Source: Streptomyces lunaelactis (GTDB taxonomy: Bacteria; Actinomycetota; Actinomycetes; Streptomycetales; Streptomycetaceae). Taken from it: a DNA stretch of 64,000 bases. Of the stretch, positions 26,416 through 34,927 are shown in pieces. Both the position numbers and the translations under genes were made by a program. The notes below the pieces were generated by a model that was given only the letters and a program-made list of their open reading frames with translations, did not search any database and was not told where the DNA came from. Each line of letters starts with the position of its first letter. The stretch's first letter is position 1. The stretch lies in assembly GCF_003054555.1 (NCBI RefSeq), contig NZ_CP026304.1, positions 1,116,001 through 1,180,000 of the forward strand, given 5' to 3'.

Positions 26416-27930
26416 TCAAGGGCGGTTCGGCGGCTTGATCCACCCCAGCGATCGCTCGACGGCCCGCTGCCAGTTGTCGTATTCCGATTCGCGCTGCGCG
26501 GGGTCCATGTCCGGCAGCCATTGGGCCGCCCGGTGCCAGTTGCGGCGCAGGACTTCCAGATCCGGCCAGTAGCCGGCGGCCAGCCCGGCGGCGTAGGCGG
26601 CGCCCAGCGAGACGGTCTCGGCGACCAGGGGGCGTACCACGGGCACGTCGAGGACGTCGGCCAGGAACTGCATGAGCAGGTTGTCGGATGTCATGCCGCC
26701 GTCGACCTTGAGCTCTTTCAGAGCGAGCGAGGAGTCAGCATTCATGGCGTCGACGACCTCCCGCGTCTGCCAGCCGGTGGCTTCCAGCACGGCTCGGGCC
26801 AGGTGCCCCTTGGTGATGTACGAGGTGAGGCCGACGATGACACCGCGGGCGTCGCTGCGCCAGTGAGGCGCGAACAGACCGGAGAACGCAGGAACGATAT
26901 AGCAGCCGCCGTTGTCCTCGACGGTGCGCGCGAGGGTCTCGATCTCCGGGGCGCTGCTGATCAGTCCCAGACGGTCACGGAACCACTGGACCAGCGAGCC
27001 CGTGACGGCGATCGGGCCTTCCAGCGCGTAGGCCGCGGGCTGGTCGGCGATCTTGTACGCGACGGTGGTCAGGAGCCCGTTCCTGGACCGTACGACGGCA
27101 GTGCCGGTGTTCTGCAGCAGGAAGCTGCCGGTCCCGTACGTGCACTTCGCCTCGCCCGGGGCGAAGCAGGTCTGTCCGAAGAGCGCTGCCTGCTGGTCTC
27201 CGAGGGCGGCCGTGATGGGGACGCCCGGGAGGACCGAGCGGGCCTCGCCATAGCGCTGCGACGAGGGCCGGATCTCGGGCAGCATGACGCGGGGAACCCC
27301 GAAGAACTCCAGCAGCGCCTCGTCCCAGTCGAGCGTGCGGATGTTCATCAGCATGGTGCGACTGGCGTTGGTGACGTCGGTGATGTGCAGGCCGCCGGCC
27401 GTGCCGCCGGTGAGATTCCAGATCAGCCAGGTCTCTATCGTGCCGAACAGCACCTCACCGTCCCGGGCGCGCCGTTCCAGCCCTTCGACATGATCGAACA
27501 ACCAGCGGATCCGTGGCGCGGAGAAATACGTCGAGGGGGGCAGGCAGCAGCGTTCGAGGAAGAAGTCGTCGCCGGGGTGGTTTCTGAGGTCTTCGACGAG
27601 CGCAGCGGTGCGGGTGTCCTGCCAGACGATCGCCTTGCCGAGCGGCGTACCCGTCCGCCGGTCCCAGAGCACTGTCGTCTCGCGCTGGTTGGCGATCCCC
27701 ATGGCGGTGATCTCGTCGCGGCCGACGCCGACGCCGGCGAGGGCCTCGGGCACGACACGCCCCAGGTTGCGCCAGATCTCGACGGCATCGTGCTCGACCC
27801 AGCCCGGTCTGGGGAAATGCTGCTGGTGCTCGCGCTGGGCGACCGACACCAACCGCCCACGGTGGTCGAACAGAATGCATCGTGTGGAGGTGGTGCCCTG
27901 GTCGATGGACATCACATACCGTTCAACCAT
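26416..27930 (-). CDS. glpK: Glycerol kinase
   Basis: 504 residues, full length for GlpK of the FGGY kinase family. The N-terminal ATP-binding motif [16 protein letters not shown], the glycerol-site segment [16 protein letters not shown], the second-lobe motif [12 protein letters not shown] and the C-terminal [15 protein letters not shown] are all present. It phosphorylates glycerol to sn-glycerol 3-phosphate in the cytosol. It lies 44 nt downstream of an IclR-type regulator in the same direction, as in Streptomyces gyl operons, but neither glpF (facilitator) nor glpD (dehydrogenase) is adjacent. The downstream side runs into the 432-bp repeat, so a distal gene may have been lost. GGAAGG is 11 nt before the ATG. 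Confidence 0.95.
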   Translation of the reverse strand: MVERYVMSIDQGTTSTRCILFDHRGRLVSVAQREHQQHFPRPGWVEHDAVEIWRNLGRVVPEALAGVGVGRDEITAMGIANQRETTVLWDRRTGTPLGKAIVWQDTRTAALVEDLRNHPGDDFFLERCCLPPSTYFSAPRIRWLFDHVEGLERRARDGEVLFGTIETWLIWNLTGGTAGGLHITDVTNASRTMLMNIRTLDWDEALLEFFGVPRVMLPEIRPSSQRYGEARSVLPGVPITAALGDQQAALFGQTCFAPGEAKCTYGTGSFLLQNTGTAVVRSRNGLLTTVAYKIADQPAAYALEGPIAVTGSLVQWFRDRLGLISSAPEIETLARTVEDNGGCYIVPAFSGLFAPHWRSDARGVIVGLTSYITKGHLARAVLEATGWQTREVVDAMNADSSLALKELKVDGGMTSDNLLMQFLADVLDVPVVRPLVAETVSLGAAYAAGLAAGYWPDLEVLRRNWHRAAQWLPDMDPAQRESEYDNWQRAVERSLGWIKPPNRP

Positions 27931-27974
27931 GATCCGGGCCGCCTTCCGATGCGTCGAGGATGCGGTGGCGCGAC

Positions 27975-28742
27975 CTACCAGCGGGCCGCCCCCAGGTTTC
28001 TGGAGATCGCCCGTGCGGCCTCACGGAGCAGGGTGATCAGGGCCGGCTGAGGCCGTCCCTTGGAATCACAGATCCGCTCGACCGGGCCGGACACGCCGAT
28101 GGCGCCCACCACGAGGCCTCCGTGCCCCCGGATGGGCGCCGCGATGCCGGCGTCACCCATGCTCATTTCCTGAACCTCGGCGGCCCACCCCTGCTCCCGG
28201 ATCTCGGCGAGCGCCGGGTTGAGATCCTCCCGGACGACCAGGGTGTGCCGGGTGTACGCCTCCAGCCCGACCTCGAGCGCCGACTCCACCGTCGCGGTCC
28301 CGAAGGCCAGCAAGACCTTGCCGAGCGAGGAGGCATGCAGCGGCAGCAGAGAGCCCACGTCCAGGGTCTGGAGTGTGTCATCGGGCCGGAAGACATGGTG
28401 GATGATGAGCACCCTGCCCTCCAGGGGCGTGCCCAGGCGGACCGCCTCCCCGCTGCGGGCAGCCAGGGCGTCGGCCCAGTTGATGGAGCGCGACCGCAGC
28501 TCGTTGACGTCGAGGTAACTGGTGCCGAGGTGGAGCAGCGCCGCCCCGAGCTGGTACTTTCCCGTCGCCGCGTCCTGCTCCACGAAATCCACGTGCTGCA
28601 GGGTGCGCAGAATGCCGTGGGCGGTGCCCTTCGCGAGCCCGAGCGACGCGGCCACCTCACCCAGTCCGAGCCGACGAGGGCCGCCGGCGAGCAGGCGCAG
28701 GATTGCCGCCGCCCGTTCGATGGACTGGACCGGGCCGGCCAT
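27975..28742 (-). CDS. IclR-family regulator, GylR-like
   Basis: 255 residues. N-terminal winged HTH ([20 protein letters not shown] ... [14 protein letters not shown]) and C-terminal IclR effector domain ([35 protein letters not shown]). Length and sequence style match GylR-type regulators, which repress glycerol catabolic genes and respond to glycerol 3-phosphate. It is transcribed with glpK, which supports that role; the effector itself is inferred. There is no strong ribosome binding site before the ATG at 28740-28742. Confidence 0.9.
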   Translation of the reverse strand: MAGPVQSIERAAAILRLLAGGPRRLGLGEVAASLGLAKGTAHGILRTLQHVDFVEQDAATGKYQLGAALLHLGTSYLDVNELRSRSINWADALAARSGEAVRLGTPLEGRVLIIHHVFRPDDTLQTLDVGSLLPLHASSLGKVLLAFGTATVESALEVGLEAYTRHTLVVREDLNPALAEIREQGWAAEVQEMSMGDAGIAAPIRGHGGLVVGAIGVSGPVERICDSKGRPQPALITLLREAARAISRNLGAARW

Positions 28743-28817
28743 AAGGCGATTCTAGGTTCGTCCTTACCGGTCTTGGTGCGCCTGATGCGATGATTTTTCC
28801 GGATTCAGGTCTCCCGT

Positions 28818-28830
28818 TCGGTAATGCCGA
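28818..28830. promoter_or_regulatory. Possible operator dyad between iclR-type gene and anti-sigma-type gene
   Basis: TCGG-TAATG-CCGA is a short perfect dyad in the divergent intergenic region, 76-88 nt before the regulator start and just upstream of the rightward promoter. It could be an IclR-type operator. Only four paired bases per arm, so weak. Confidence 0.25.
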
Positions 28831-28840
28831 CCGTTGTTCA

Positions 28841-28869
28841 TTGACCGGCCTCGTATCGCTCCCTAACGT
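28841..28869 (+). promoter_or_regulatory. Housekeeping-type promoter
   Basis: TTGACC (28841-28846) and TAACGT (28864-28869) with a 17-nt spacer match the HrdB consensus well. The -10 box is 46 nt before the ATG of the anti-sigma-type gene. Confidence 0.55.
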
Positions 28870-28915
28870 GCGTTGAGGTCGGCATCCCGTCGGCAGCGCT
28901 CGCCGAGGAGGGCAC

Positions 28916-29332
28916 ATGGCGGCTCAGCTCAAATCAGTGGCCCACGAGGCAGTGGACCATGTCTCTCCCGTGCCGCATTCCCCGCGGGCAGTCTCGGTCG
29001 TACGCGGACGTGTCCGCGCGGTGCTCGCCGAGTGGGGCCTTCCCCCGGACGTCACCATGGATGCGGTCTTGGTGGCCTCGGAGCTGCTGACCAATGCGCT
29101 CGTCCACGCCCTGCCACCGGCGACGCTGCGGTTGTCGTGGGTCCGCGTCGACGAACGCAGAGCCCTGCGCGTCGAAGTCACCGACACGGGCCGCGCCCTC
29201 CCCGCCAGGCAGTCGGCTGACCCGGACGAGCACGGCCGGGGAATCGCCATAGTCACCGCCCTGTCGGCCCGCTGCGGCATACATGTCCACACCGGTGGAA
29301 TCACCCACTGGGCTGATCTCTTCGCAGCGTAG
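28916..29332 (+). CDS. ATP-binding anti-sigma-factor-type protein (HATPase_c_2)
   Basis: 138 residues with the GHKL kinase-like motifs of RsbW/SpoIIAB relatives: N box ASELLTNALVHA, G1 VEVTDTGRALP, G2 DEHGRGIAIVTAL. Such proteins bind ATP and either sequester a sigma factor or phosphorylate an anti-anti-sigma factor. Their phosphorylated partners are dephosphorylated by SpoIIE phosphatases, one of which lies 0.8 kb away. AGGAGG lies 4-5 nt before the ATG at 28916. No sigma or STAS gene is adjacent. Divergent from the glycerol regulator. Confidence 0.9.
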   Translation: MAAQLKSVAHEAVDHVSPVPHSPRAVSVVRGRVRAVLAEWGLPPDVTMDAVLVASELLTNALVHALPPATLRLSWVRVDERRALRVEVTDTGRALPARQSADPDEHGRGIAIVTALSARCGIHVHTGGITHWADLFAA

Positions 29333-29384
29333 GAAGACAGCCCGGACAGCCCGGACTCCCGGAAACCGGCCGCTGGGAACCCTG

Positions 29385-29706
29385 AGAGTGTTGGGGCCCT
29401 CCTCCCCGAAAGCATGGTTCACGAGAGGCAGCAGCTCGGCACACTGATCACGAGCAGCAACGAGATCCCCTGCTTCCCCTGTCCAACGGGCAAGGTAGCC
29501 ACGGGCGGCGAGGGTGTCGGCGTGTTCCGTCCCAAGGGCGGCCTCAAGAATGGCTGGCCAGGGTTGCCATCTTTCCCGCTCGTTCACCGAGGACCCGGCG
29601 GAGCGTTCGCAGAGGCTTTCGATGACGGCACCGCTGATGCGGGAGGCGTGCCAGCGTTGGTGGGCTTCGGTGCGCAGGGCATAGCGGTGCAGCGGGTCAG
29701 CGAGGC
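29385..29706 (-). pseudogene. TPR-protein fragment
   Basis: Minus-strand codons read like the tetratricopeptide tail of a Streptomyces NB-ARC/TPR protein: LHRYALRTEAHQRWHASRIS, then ALGTEHADTLAARGYLARWT and CAELLPLVNHAFGEEGPNTL. The frame shifts near 29590, and neither start nor remaining repeats are present. Confidence 0.55.
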
Positions 29707-29757
29707 CAGCACTCCCCCGTCTGTACTCTCGCCCCGTCCACGCCGTCGTGCCCGCTG

Positions 29758-29838
29758 CTGGGCTTCACCGACGGCGCGCATTTCTGCCGAGCTTTCCGAG
29801 CCGCGTACGGTATCCCGCCCAGGGACTACCGCCACCTG
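29758..29838 (+). pseudogene. AraC-family HTH fragment
   Basis: Plus-strand codons give LGFTDGAHFCRAFRAAYGIP-PRDYR, the second HTH of AraC/XylS regulators. Only this C-terminal piece remains and no start is present. Confidence 0.5.
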
Positions 29839-30112
29839 GCCGCACGGCAGCCACGGCTGCCGAATGCACACTCCGCGCTGCTTTTTCGGCCACGCGGAGC
29901 TGGCCTGGCAGGCGCCACGGCGCAGCCGTTGCATGCGCGCACCCGGTCGCTGCAGTTCCCGCCTGGCGGGAAGCTGGGCTCGCCGGCTGTCACCACCGAT
30001 CCCTGGCGCCAGTCTGCCGATTTTGCTGCCGGCCCCAGTGGGGTCGCCATCGACGTTCTCGCAGTCGGCGGGCGGCTCTGTTTGCGTAGCCCTCCCTGTG
30101 ACAGATGGCTCC

Positions 30113-31876
30113 TCAGCGCACTGTGGGGCCGGTGAGGCGGGCCAGTAGGAGGGCGATGTCATCGCTGCGCCGCCGTGCCCGCTGGACCCCGGCGAGGAGT
30201 TCGTCGGCCAGGACCTCGAGGTCGGCCGTCGCGGCTCCTGCCAACTCTGCCAGGAAAGCTTCGATCGCCACGCCGATGTCTCCCCCCGCGGCTTCCAGGA
30301 GCCCGTCGGTGGTGACCGCCAGCACACTGCCGGGGCGGATGAGCATCCGCTCGGTCGGGTACTGGGCCTGCGGGTCGACACCGAGCGGGAGGCCACCGGC
30401 AATGTCGAGGAGGCGCGGTGGCTCACCTGGAGCAATCAGGGCAGGTGCCGGATGGCCCGCTGTGCAGGCCTCGAGCGTCCCCTCGGCAGGGCGGATCAGT
30501 AGATAACAGCAGGTGGCGAACATCGCCCGGTCCGGGTCCGGGTTGAACTCGACCATCAGCCGATTGGTCCGTGCCAGCACGGCCGCTGGACCGTGACCCT
30601 CGCATGTATAGGCGTGAATGACCGTGCGTAGCTTGCCCATCAGGGAGGCGGCATGCACGCTGTGGCCTTGGACGTCTCCGATCACCAGTGCCACCGCGCC
30701 GTCGGGAAGGCAGATGGCGTCGTACCAGTCGCCGCCGATCCGCATGCCCGAGGTGGCCGCCTGGTAGCGCGCGGCGATCGTCAAACCGGGCGCCGACAGC
30801 GGGCCGGGATGCAGCATTCCGCGCTGCAGTTCCGTGGCCAGAGCGTGCTGCGACTCGTACATCCCCGCCCGCTCCAAGGACTGGGCGAGCAGTCCGGCGA
30901 CGGCAACCAGCAGCGCCCGCTCCTCGGGACCGAACTCACGGGGTGAGGGGAACCCCATCAGGCAGGCCCCGATCGGCCCCCGGGAATCCGCCATGGGAAT
31001 CGCCGCCCACGCCCGGCAAGAACCTCCGGCTGCCTGCTGCGCCGGCTGCGGGTGCGCGGCGGCCAAGTCGGTGACGGAGGCCACGAACACCGGAGCTTGG
31101 CGCGCAAGGGCGTCCTGCAGCGGGAAGCACGCGCCGGTGTCCGCATCGCAGACGGCGGCCAGTTCCTCGTCGTGACAGCCGTAGGACGCTACAACGGACA
31201 GCCCATCGCGCTGGGACGCCACCACGGCGAGCCCGCTCGCGCCGAACTCCTGCAGCCCGACCTGCGTGGCCGCCATGATGTCCCTGAAGGTCACGGCCGC
31301 CGCCAACGCGGCGGTGAGCTGCTGCATCAGGCGATTGCGGGTCGCCCCTTCGTAGAGCCGTCGTTTCTCTGCTTCCTGACGCTCATATGCGGCCGTTGTG
31401 TCCATCACCACCCCGACCATCCTCGTCGGCGCTCCCGCCGCATCGGCGAGCACACGCCCGCGGGCCTCCAGCTGGCGCCAGCCGCCCCCATCCGCCGCGA
31501 TCCGGTAGGCGATCTGGTAGTTGCCACCGGCCTCCGCCATCGACTGCAGCGCACCGACGAACTCGGGCAGATCGGATTCCGGGATCCTCGACAGGAAGGT
31601 GTCGAGGTGAGGGGGGCTCCCTTCGGGCAGGCCGTGGAGGCGGAAGGTGGACGGGTCGCAGTTGATCTCTCCGGTGGCGACGTCCCAGCAGAAGAACCCT
31701 GCCTGGACCGGGCCGGCGCTCGGGTGGAAAAGAGAGTTCGACGACTGGAGGTCCCTGCCGGTGTCCTCGGTGCCGGTCTCACCCGTCGGCCGGGCGGGGG
31801 AGGGCAGTGTGGGAGTGGTGCCGTCTGTGATGCTCTTGCCGCCGCTCGGCCAGGACTGGAATCCGACCTCTGTCAC
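30113..31876 (-). CDS. PAS/GAF/SpoIIE PP2C-type phosphatase
   Basis: 587 residues from a GTG at 31874-31876 with GGAGAGGG 4 nt upstream; the frame continues to 31957 without better support. A PAS fold at about 60-180 (GFFCWDVATGEINCDPSTFR), a GAF domain at about 195-345 and a SpoIIE/RsbU PP2C-type phosphatase domain from about 370 (ELQRGMLHPG; metal-site GGDWYDAICL; VIGDVQGHSV; VTTDGLLEA) are visible. It probably dephosphorylates a STAS anti-anti-sigma factor in response to a cytosolic cue. The HATPase_c protein at 28916 could be the opposing kinase; that is inferred from proximity. Confidence 0.9.
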   Translation of the reverse strand: MTEVGFQSWPSGGKSITDGTTPTLPSPARPTGETGTEDTGRDLQSSNSLFHPSAGPVQAGFFCWDVATGEINCDPSTFRLHGLPEGSPPHLDTFLSRIPESDLPEFVGALQSMAEAGGNYQIAYRIAADGGGWRQLEARGRVLADAAGAPTRMVGVVMDTTAAYERQEAEKRRLYEGATRNRLMQQLTAALAAAVTFRDIMAATQVGLQEFGASGLAVVASQRDGLSVVASYGCHDEELAAVCDADTGACFPLQDALARQAPVFVASVTDLAAAHPQPAQQAAGGSCRAWAAIPMADSRGPIGACLMGFPSPREFGPEERALLVAVAGLLAQSLERAGMYESQHALATELQRGMLHPGPLSAPGLTIAARYQAATSGMRIGGDWYDAICLPDGAVALVIGDVQGHSVHAASLMGKLRTVIHAYTCEGHGPAAVLARTNRLMVEFNPDPDRAMFATCCYLLIRPAEGTLEACTAGHPAPALIAPGEPPRLLDIAGGLPLGVDPQAQYPTERMLIRPGSVLAVTTDGLLEAAGGDIGVAIEAFLAELAGAATADLEVLADELLAGVQRARRRSDDIALLLARLTGPTVR

Positions 31877-32344
31877 TGGTCCCTCTCCCCTGTACGCAAC
31901 GACGTCTCCTGAGAGCGATTTGACGAGGTACCAGCGTAGAACCAAGATCCCCGCCATGCGGAGACTCGATCACCCGGACACCTGAAAGGGTGATCCGACG
32001 AAGGGGACCCTGTCGCCGAGAGTGTGTCCCGCGTCCGTAACGTTCAGACGGTGGTAGTGGGGCATCGGTCGTCGGCAGTTTCTGTGCGCCTGCAGGTGCC
32101 GGACTCGCCCTGGCGGTGTAGTACCAAACGCAAGGGCGTCAACGCGGTAACGAACGGCTCCGGGAGTGAGGGGCAGCAGGCCAGGTTGTGCCGGTGCTTC
32201 CTCACGCCGGTGTTGCGCTCCCGCTCTGGACCCTATCGCCGGTTCGCGCTCTGATAATCAGATCGGGCGACCGGCCAGAATGATGCCGGGCCCGAGCCTT
32301 CGCCACTGCAATCCGTATGACGTCAGCCGGACAAGGAGAGCACT
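31877..32344. other. 468-bp divergent intergenic region
   Basis: Separates the leftward phosphatase and the rightward terpene synthase, so it should hold both promoters. No supportable gene; one open plus-strand frame (32024-32254) has no ribosome binding site or recognisable product. Confidence 0.4.
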
Positions 32345-33361
32345 GTGCAAGAATTCTCGTTCGACCTCCCCTTCCCTTCGCGGATCAGTCAGGCCGTTGA
32401 ATCCGCAGCGGCTCACCACATCATCTGGATCCAGGAACACGGACTGCTGAGTAAGGGATCCCTCCGCGAGTACTACCGATGGGATGTGCCGGGTGTTGCC
32501 GCCCGCTTCTGGCCACATTCGAGTGGAGCAGACCTGGAGTTAGGGATGGATCTCGCAGGCTGGTTCCTCCTGGTGGATGACCAGTTCGATGGGCCGCTGG
32601 GAATACAGCCGCACAGAGCCGCACAGATCGTCCAACAACTCATCGACGTCGTGTACTCATCTCCTGGATCCCTGCCGAAGGAGAGCCTCACCCCAGCGGC
32701 AGGCGGGCTGGCCTCGATATGGTCTCGCCAGGTCCGCGGGATGTCCGCGTCGTGGCAGCAGCGGTCCGCCCGGGACTGGGAAGACTTCCTCAATGCCTAC
32801 ACCAGCGAGACCATCAACCGCCAAATCGGTATCGTGCCCGACGTCGACACATACCTCAGCCTGCGCCACAAGGCGGGGCTGGAAAATGTGCTGATCGACC
32901 TCGCAGAACGCATCGGTCATTACGAATTGCCTGAAGCTGTCCTTTCCATGCCGGCGATTCAGAAGATGCATAATGCGACGGTCCAGGTCGTCAACATAAT
33001 TCAGGACGCGTTCTCGGTGGCCAAGGAAGAAGCCAGAGGAGACTGCCACAACCTGGTTATCGTGCTGCAGCACCACCGGAACTATTCACGACAGGAAGCC
33101 CTGGCGGAGACCAGGTCGATAGTACGCCGCCACACCGATGAATTCCTGCACGTAAAATCACAGCTCCCGGCACTTTTCGATGCCGCTGCCCTTCCTCTGT
33201 CCGACCGGGAAAGCGCCTACGTATTCGTGGATGACCTCCAGGCGCAGATGAGAGCCTGTCACGACTGGTGCCGGGGCTCCGGCCGTTACTCCCGAGTGAT
33301 CCGCGCGCGGCCCGACCAGCCCACTTACCTCGAGGAAATGCACCTGGAAGGACTCGGTTGA
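32345..33361 (+). CDS. Class I terpene synthase with altered NSE triad
   Basis: 338 residues from a GTG with AAGGAG 6 nt upstream. Bacterial sesquiterpene/diterpene-cyclase size and motifs: aspartate-rich DDQFD (residues 78-82), pyrophosphate sensor Arg174, second metal motif QDAFSVAKE (220-228) and the C-terminal RY pair (GSGRYSR). The distance from Arg174 to the second motif is exactly 46 residues, as in known enzymes. The canonical motif is N-D-x-x-S-x-x-x-E; here the first ligand is Gln220 instead of Asn. It probably cyclises farnesyl or geranylgeranyl diphosphate; the product cannot be read from sequence. No P450 or prenyltransferase is next to it. Confidence 0.9.
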   Translation: MQEFSFDLPFPSRISQAVESAAAHHIIWIQEHGLLSKGSLREYYRWDVPGVAARFWPHSSGADLELGMDLAGWFLLVDDQFDGPLGIQPHRAAQIVQQLIDVVYSSPGSLPKESLTPAAGGLASIWSRQVRGMSASWQQRSARDWEDFLNAYTSETINRQIGIVPDVDTYLSLRHKAGLENVLIDLAERIGHYELPEAVLSMPAIQKMHNATVQVVNIIQDAFSVAKEEARGDCHNLVIVLQHHRNYSRQEALAETRSIVRRHTDEFLHVKSQLPALFDAAALPLSDRESAYVFVDDLQAQMRACHDWCRGSGRYSRVIRARPDQPTYLEEMHLEGLG

Positions 33362-33482
33362 CGCGGAGCGTGCGCGGGCCGAAGGGTGCCGGGGATCGTC
33401 GTGTGGCCCTGGATCGGAGTGCCCGTTCCGCGCCGTTGCCCTCCGCTTCGACAACTCGACCGGATGCCACTGCTCCACGACC

Positions 33483-33517
33483 GCTGTCTGCTGTCTGCTG
33501 TCTGCTGTCTGCTGTCT
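33483..33517 (+). repeat. Heptanucleotide tandem repeat, (GCTGTCT)x5
   Basis: Five perfect copies of GCTGTCT in non-coding DNA, followed by GTC. A 7-bp unit would shift the frame if copy number changed, but no credible coding frame crosses it. Confidence 0.95.
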
Positions 33518-33642
33518 GTCAAGGTTCGGGGCCCGGACGGCACCGGAAGTGACCCCCGTGTCCGGGTCGTTGATGTGGACATGGGGCGGGGATCACCACC
33601 AGGGGCTGCTCGGGCCCGTCGGGTCGATAGCCACGGATCCCT

Positions 33643-33828
33643 GACGTCGTGGATGGACCAGCCCCGGGCAGCTAGCGCGTCAAGGTGAGGTTCCGCCCGT
33701 TCCCGCAGAGCCGCCAGGGCGAGTAGATGGGTGGGTCGGGTCGCCCCGACGAAGACGAGCTGCGCCGCACGCCGCACGGTCACGGACGCCCGTGCGATGT
33801 CCCCGCCGTCCGCCAGTAGGGCGATCAC
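33643..33828 (-). pseudogene. C-terminal fragment of a UvrD-like helicase
   Basis: Minus-strand codons read AAQLVFVGATRPTHLLALAA followed by HLDALAARGWSIHDV. This matches the motif VI region (VAxTRPxHLL) and tail of UvrD/Rep-type helicases. The preceding about 500 residues are absent. Identification rests on one motif and a short tail. Confidence 0.4.
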
Positions 33829-34495
33829 CTCATGTACGTCGTGCCAGGTCTCGTTCCGCTGACGAGACGCAGCCGGGTGCGGAACAGGCTTCGTTGGCAG
33901 AGGCCAGCTCCGCTGTGGCCGTCGCTCGCCGCAATCCAGCTCGTTCGATGCAAGGCGGCTTGCGTGCTTCCAGGTACGAGCGACTGTCGTCCGCTACCCG
34001 TCCCACCCACCGATCCCCCGTGCGCTCTTCGGACGCGTTCCGAAGACCTCCCTTTCGGTGCAGCCAACGGCATGGTGCTCGGTGCCCGCAGTGCACAGCC
34101 GTCAGGAACCCCCTGGCTACGGGGCCGTCGAGGCTTCCCGCCTCCCCGGCGATGTTCTCTCGCCATACCCTCGCCGCCCGTAGCCGCGTTTCCCGCGCCC
34201 GTCGGCTTCACAAGCCTAGGTCAGGACCCTGTGCTCAACCACGTCCCACGACTGGTCATGCGCGTCAAGCACCGAGGGCGGTCGTCCCAAGTGGAGGCGG
34301 GAGCGGCAGTGGTCCAAGGCGTGATCCGACCTGAGCAGTCGCTGGCCTCCTCCTCCCTGATCGCCGCTCGCCTTGCCCTCGTGATGTCCAAAGGGGATTC
34401 CCTCCGGTCGAGCCCCGCGTGACGCCGCCAGCGGTCAGGAGCAAGGGATCCGATTGGGCTGGCGCCGGCCGCATGCCGGATGAGCCCAGGCGGTG
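33829..34495. other. Debris region, possibly a group II intron remnant
   Basis: No supportable protein gene. On the minus strand near 34212 a stretch reads GTGAAGCCGACGGGCGCGGG and continues with GGCTACGGGCGGCGA; similar sequence is, from memory, typical of the 5' ribozyme part of Streptomyces group II introns. No maturase is present. The region ends at the right copy of the 432-bp repeat. Confidence 0.25.
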
Positions 34496-34927
34496 TCCCC
34501 ATCCGCACGGAATGTCGAAGTTCAACGCTGCGTAGTCAGCACCAAGTCAGCACGGGAGAGGTGATCAGGGGTGCTGACGTGGGGTTTCAGGTCAGCACCA
34601 AACCAGCACGGGAATCAGCACCGGGCCACCAAACCGTGGCGAATCACGCAACTCCGATAGGCCTCTTCCCCACTCCAATTCGCCCCCTGACCCAGCCCCC
34701 ACGCTCCCGTCATGGTGGTCGCGCGCACACTGACCCTACGAACTGTGGTGTCCCACCACATGTGCCACTGACCTGCGTGTTTCTACGGTGTGGCGACACG
34801 AACCGTCCCCGTCCCCCGCCCGGAAGTGGTACCCATGGCCGCCTCTGCCACCGCTCCACCAGCCCCCAGCTCCCTCAAGCGCATCGTCGCCGCGAGCCTC
34901 ATCGGAACCACCATCGAGTGGTACGAC
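34496..34927 (+). repeat. 432-bp direct repeat, right copy
   Basis: Partner of 25808-26239, same orientation. This copy is the likely original because it runs on into an intact transporter gene. It contains the CAGCAC-type short repeats at about 34536-34624 and the transporter's start codon at 34835. Confidence 0.93.

Noticed and set aside
29414..30148. Open frames on both strands between the anti-sigma-type gene and the SpoIIE gene
   Set aside because: They mix fragments of TPR and AraC genes in different frames; no intact gene.
33483..33517. CRISPR-like repeat
   Set aside because: Units are 7 bp and contiguous with no spacers; no cas genes in the window.
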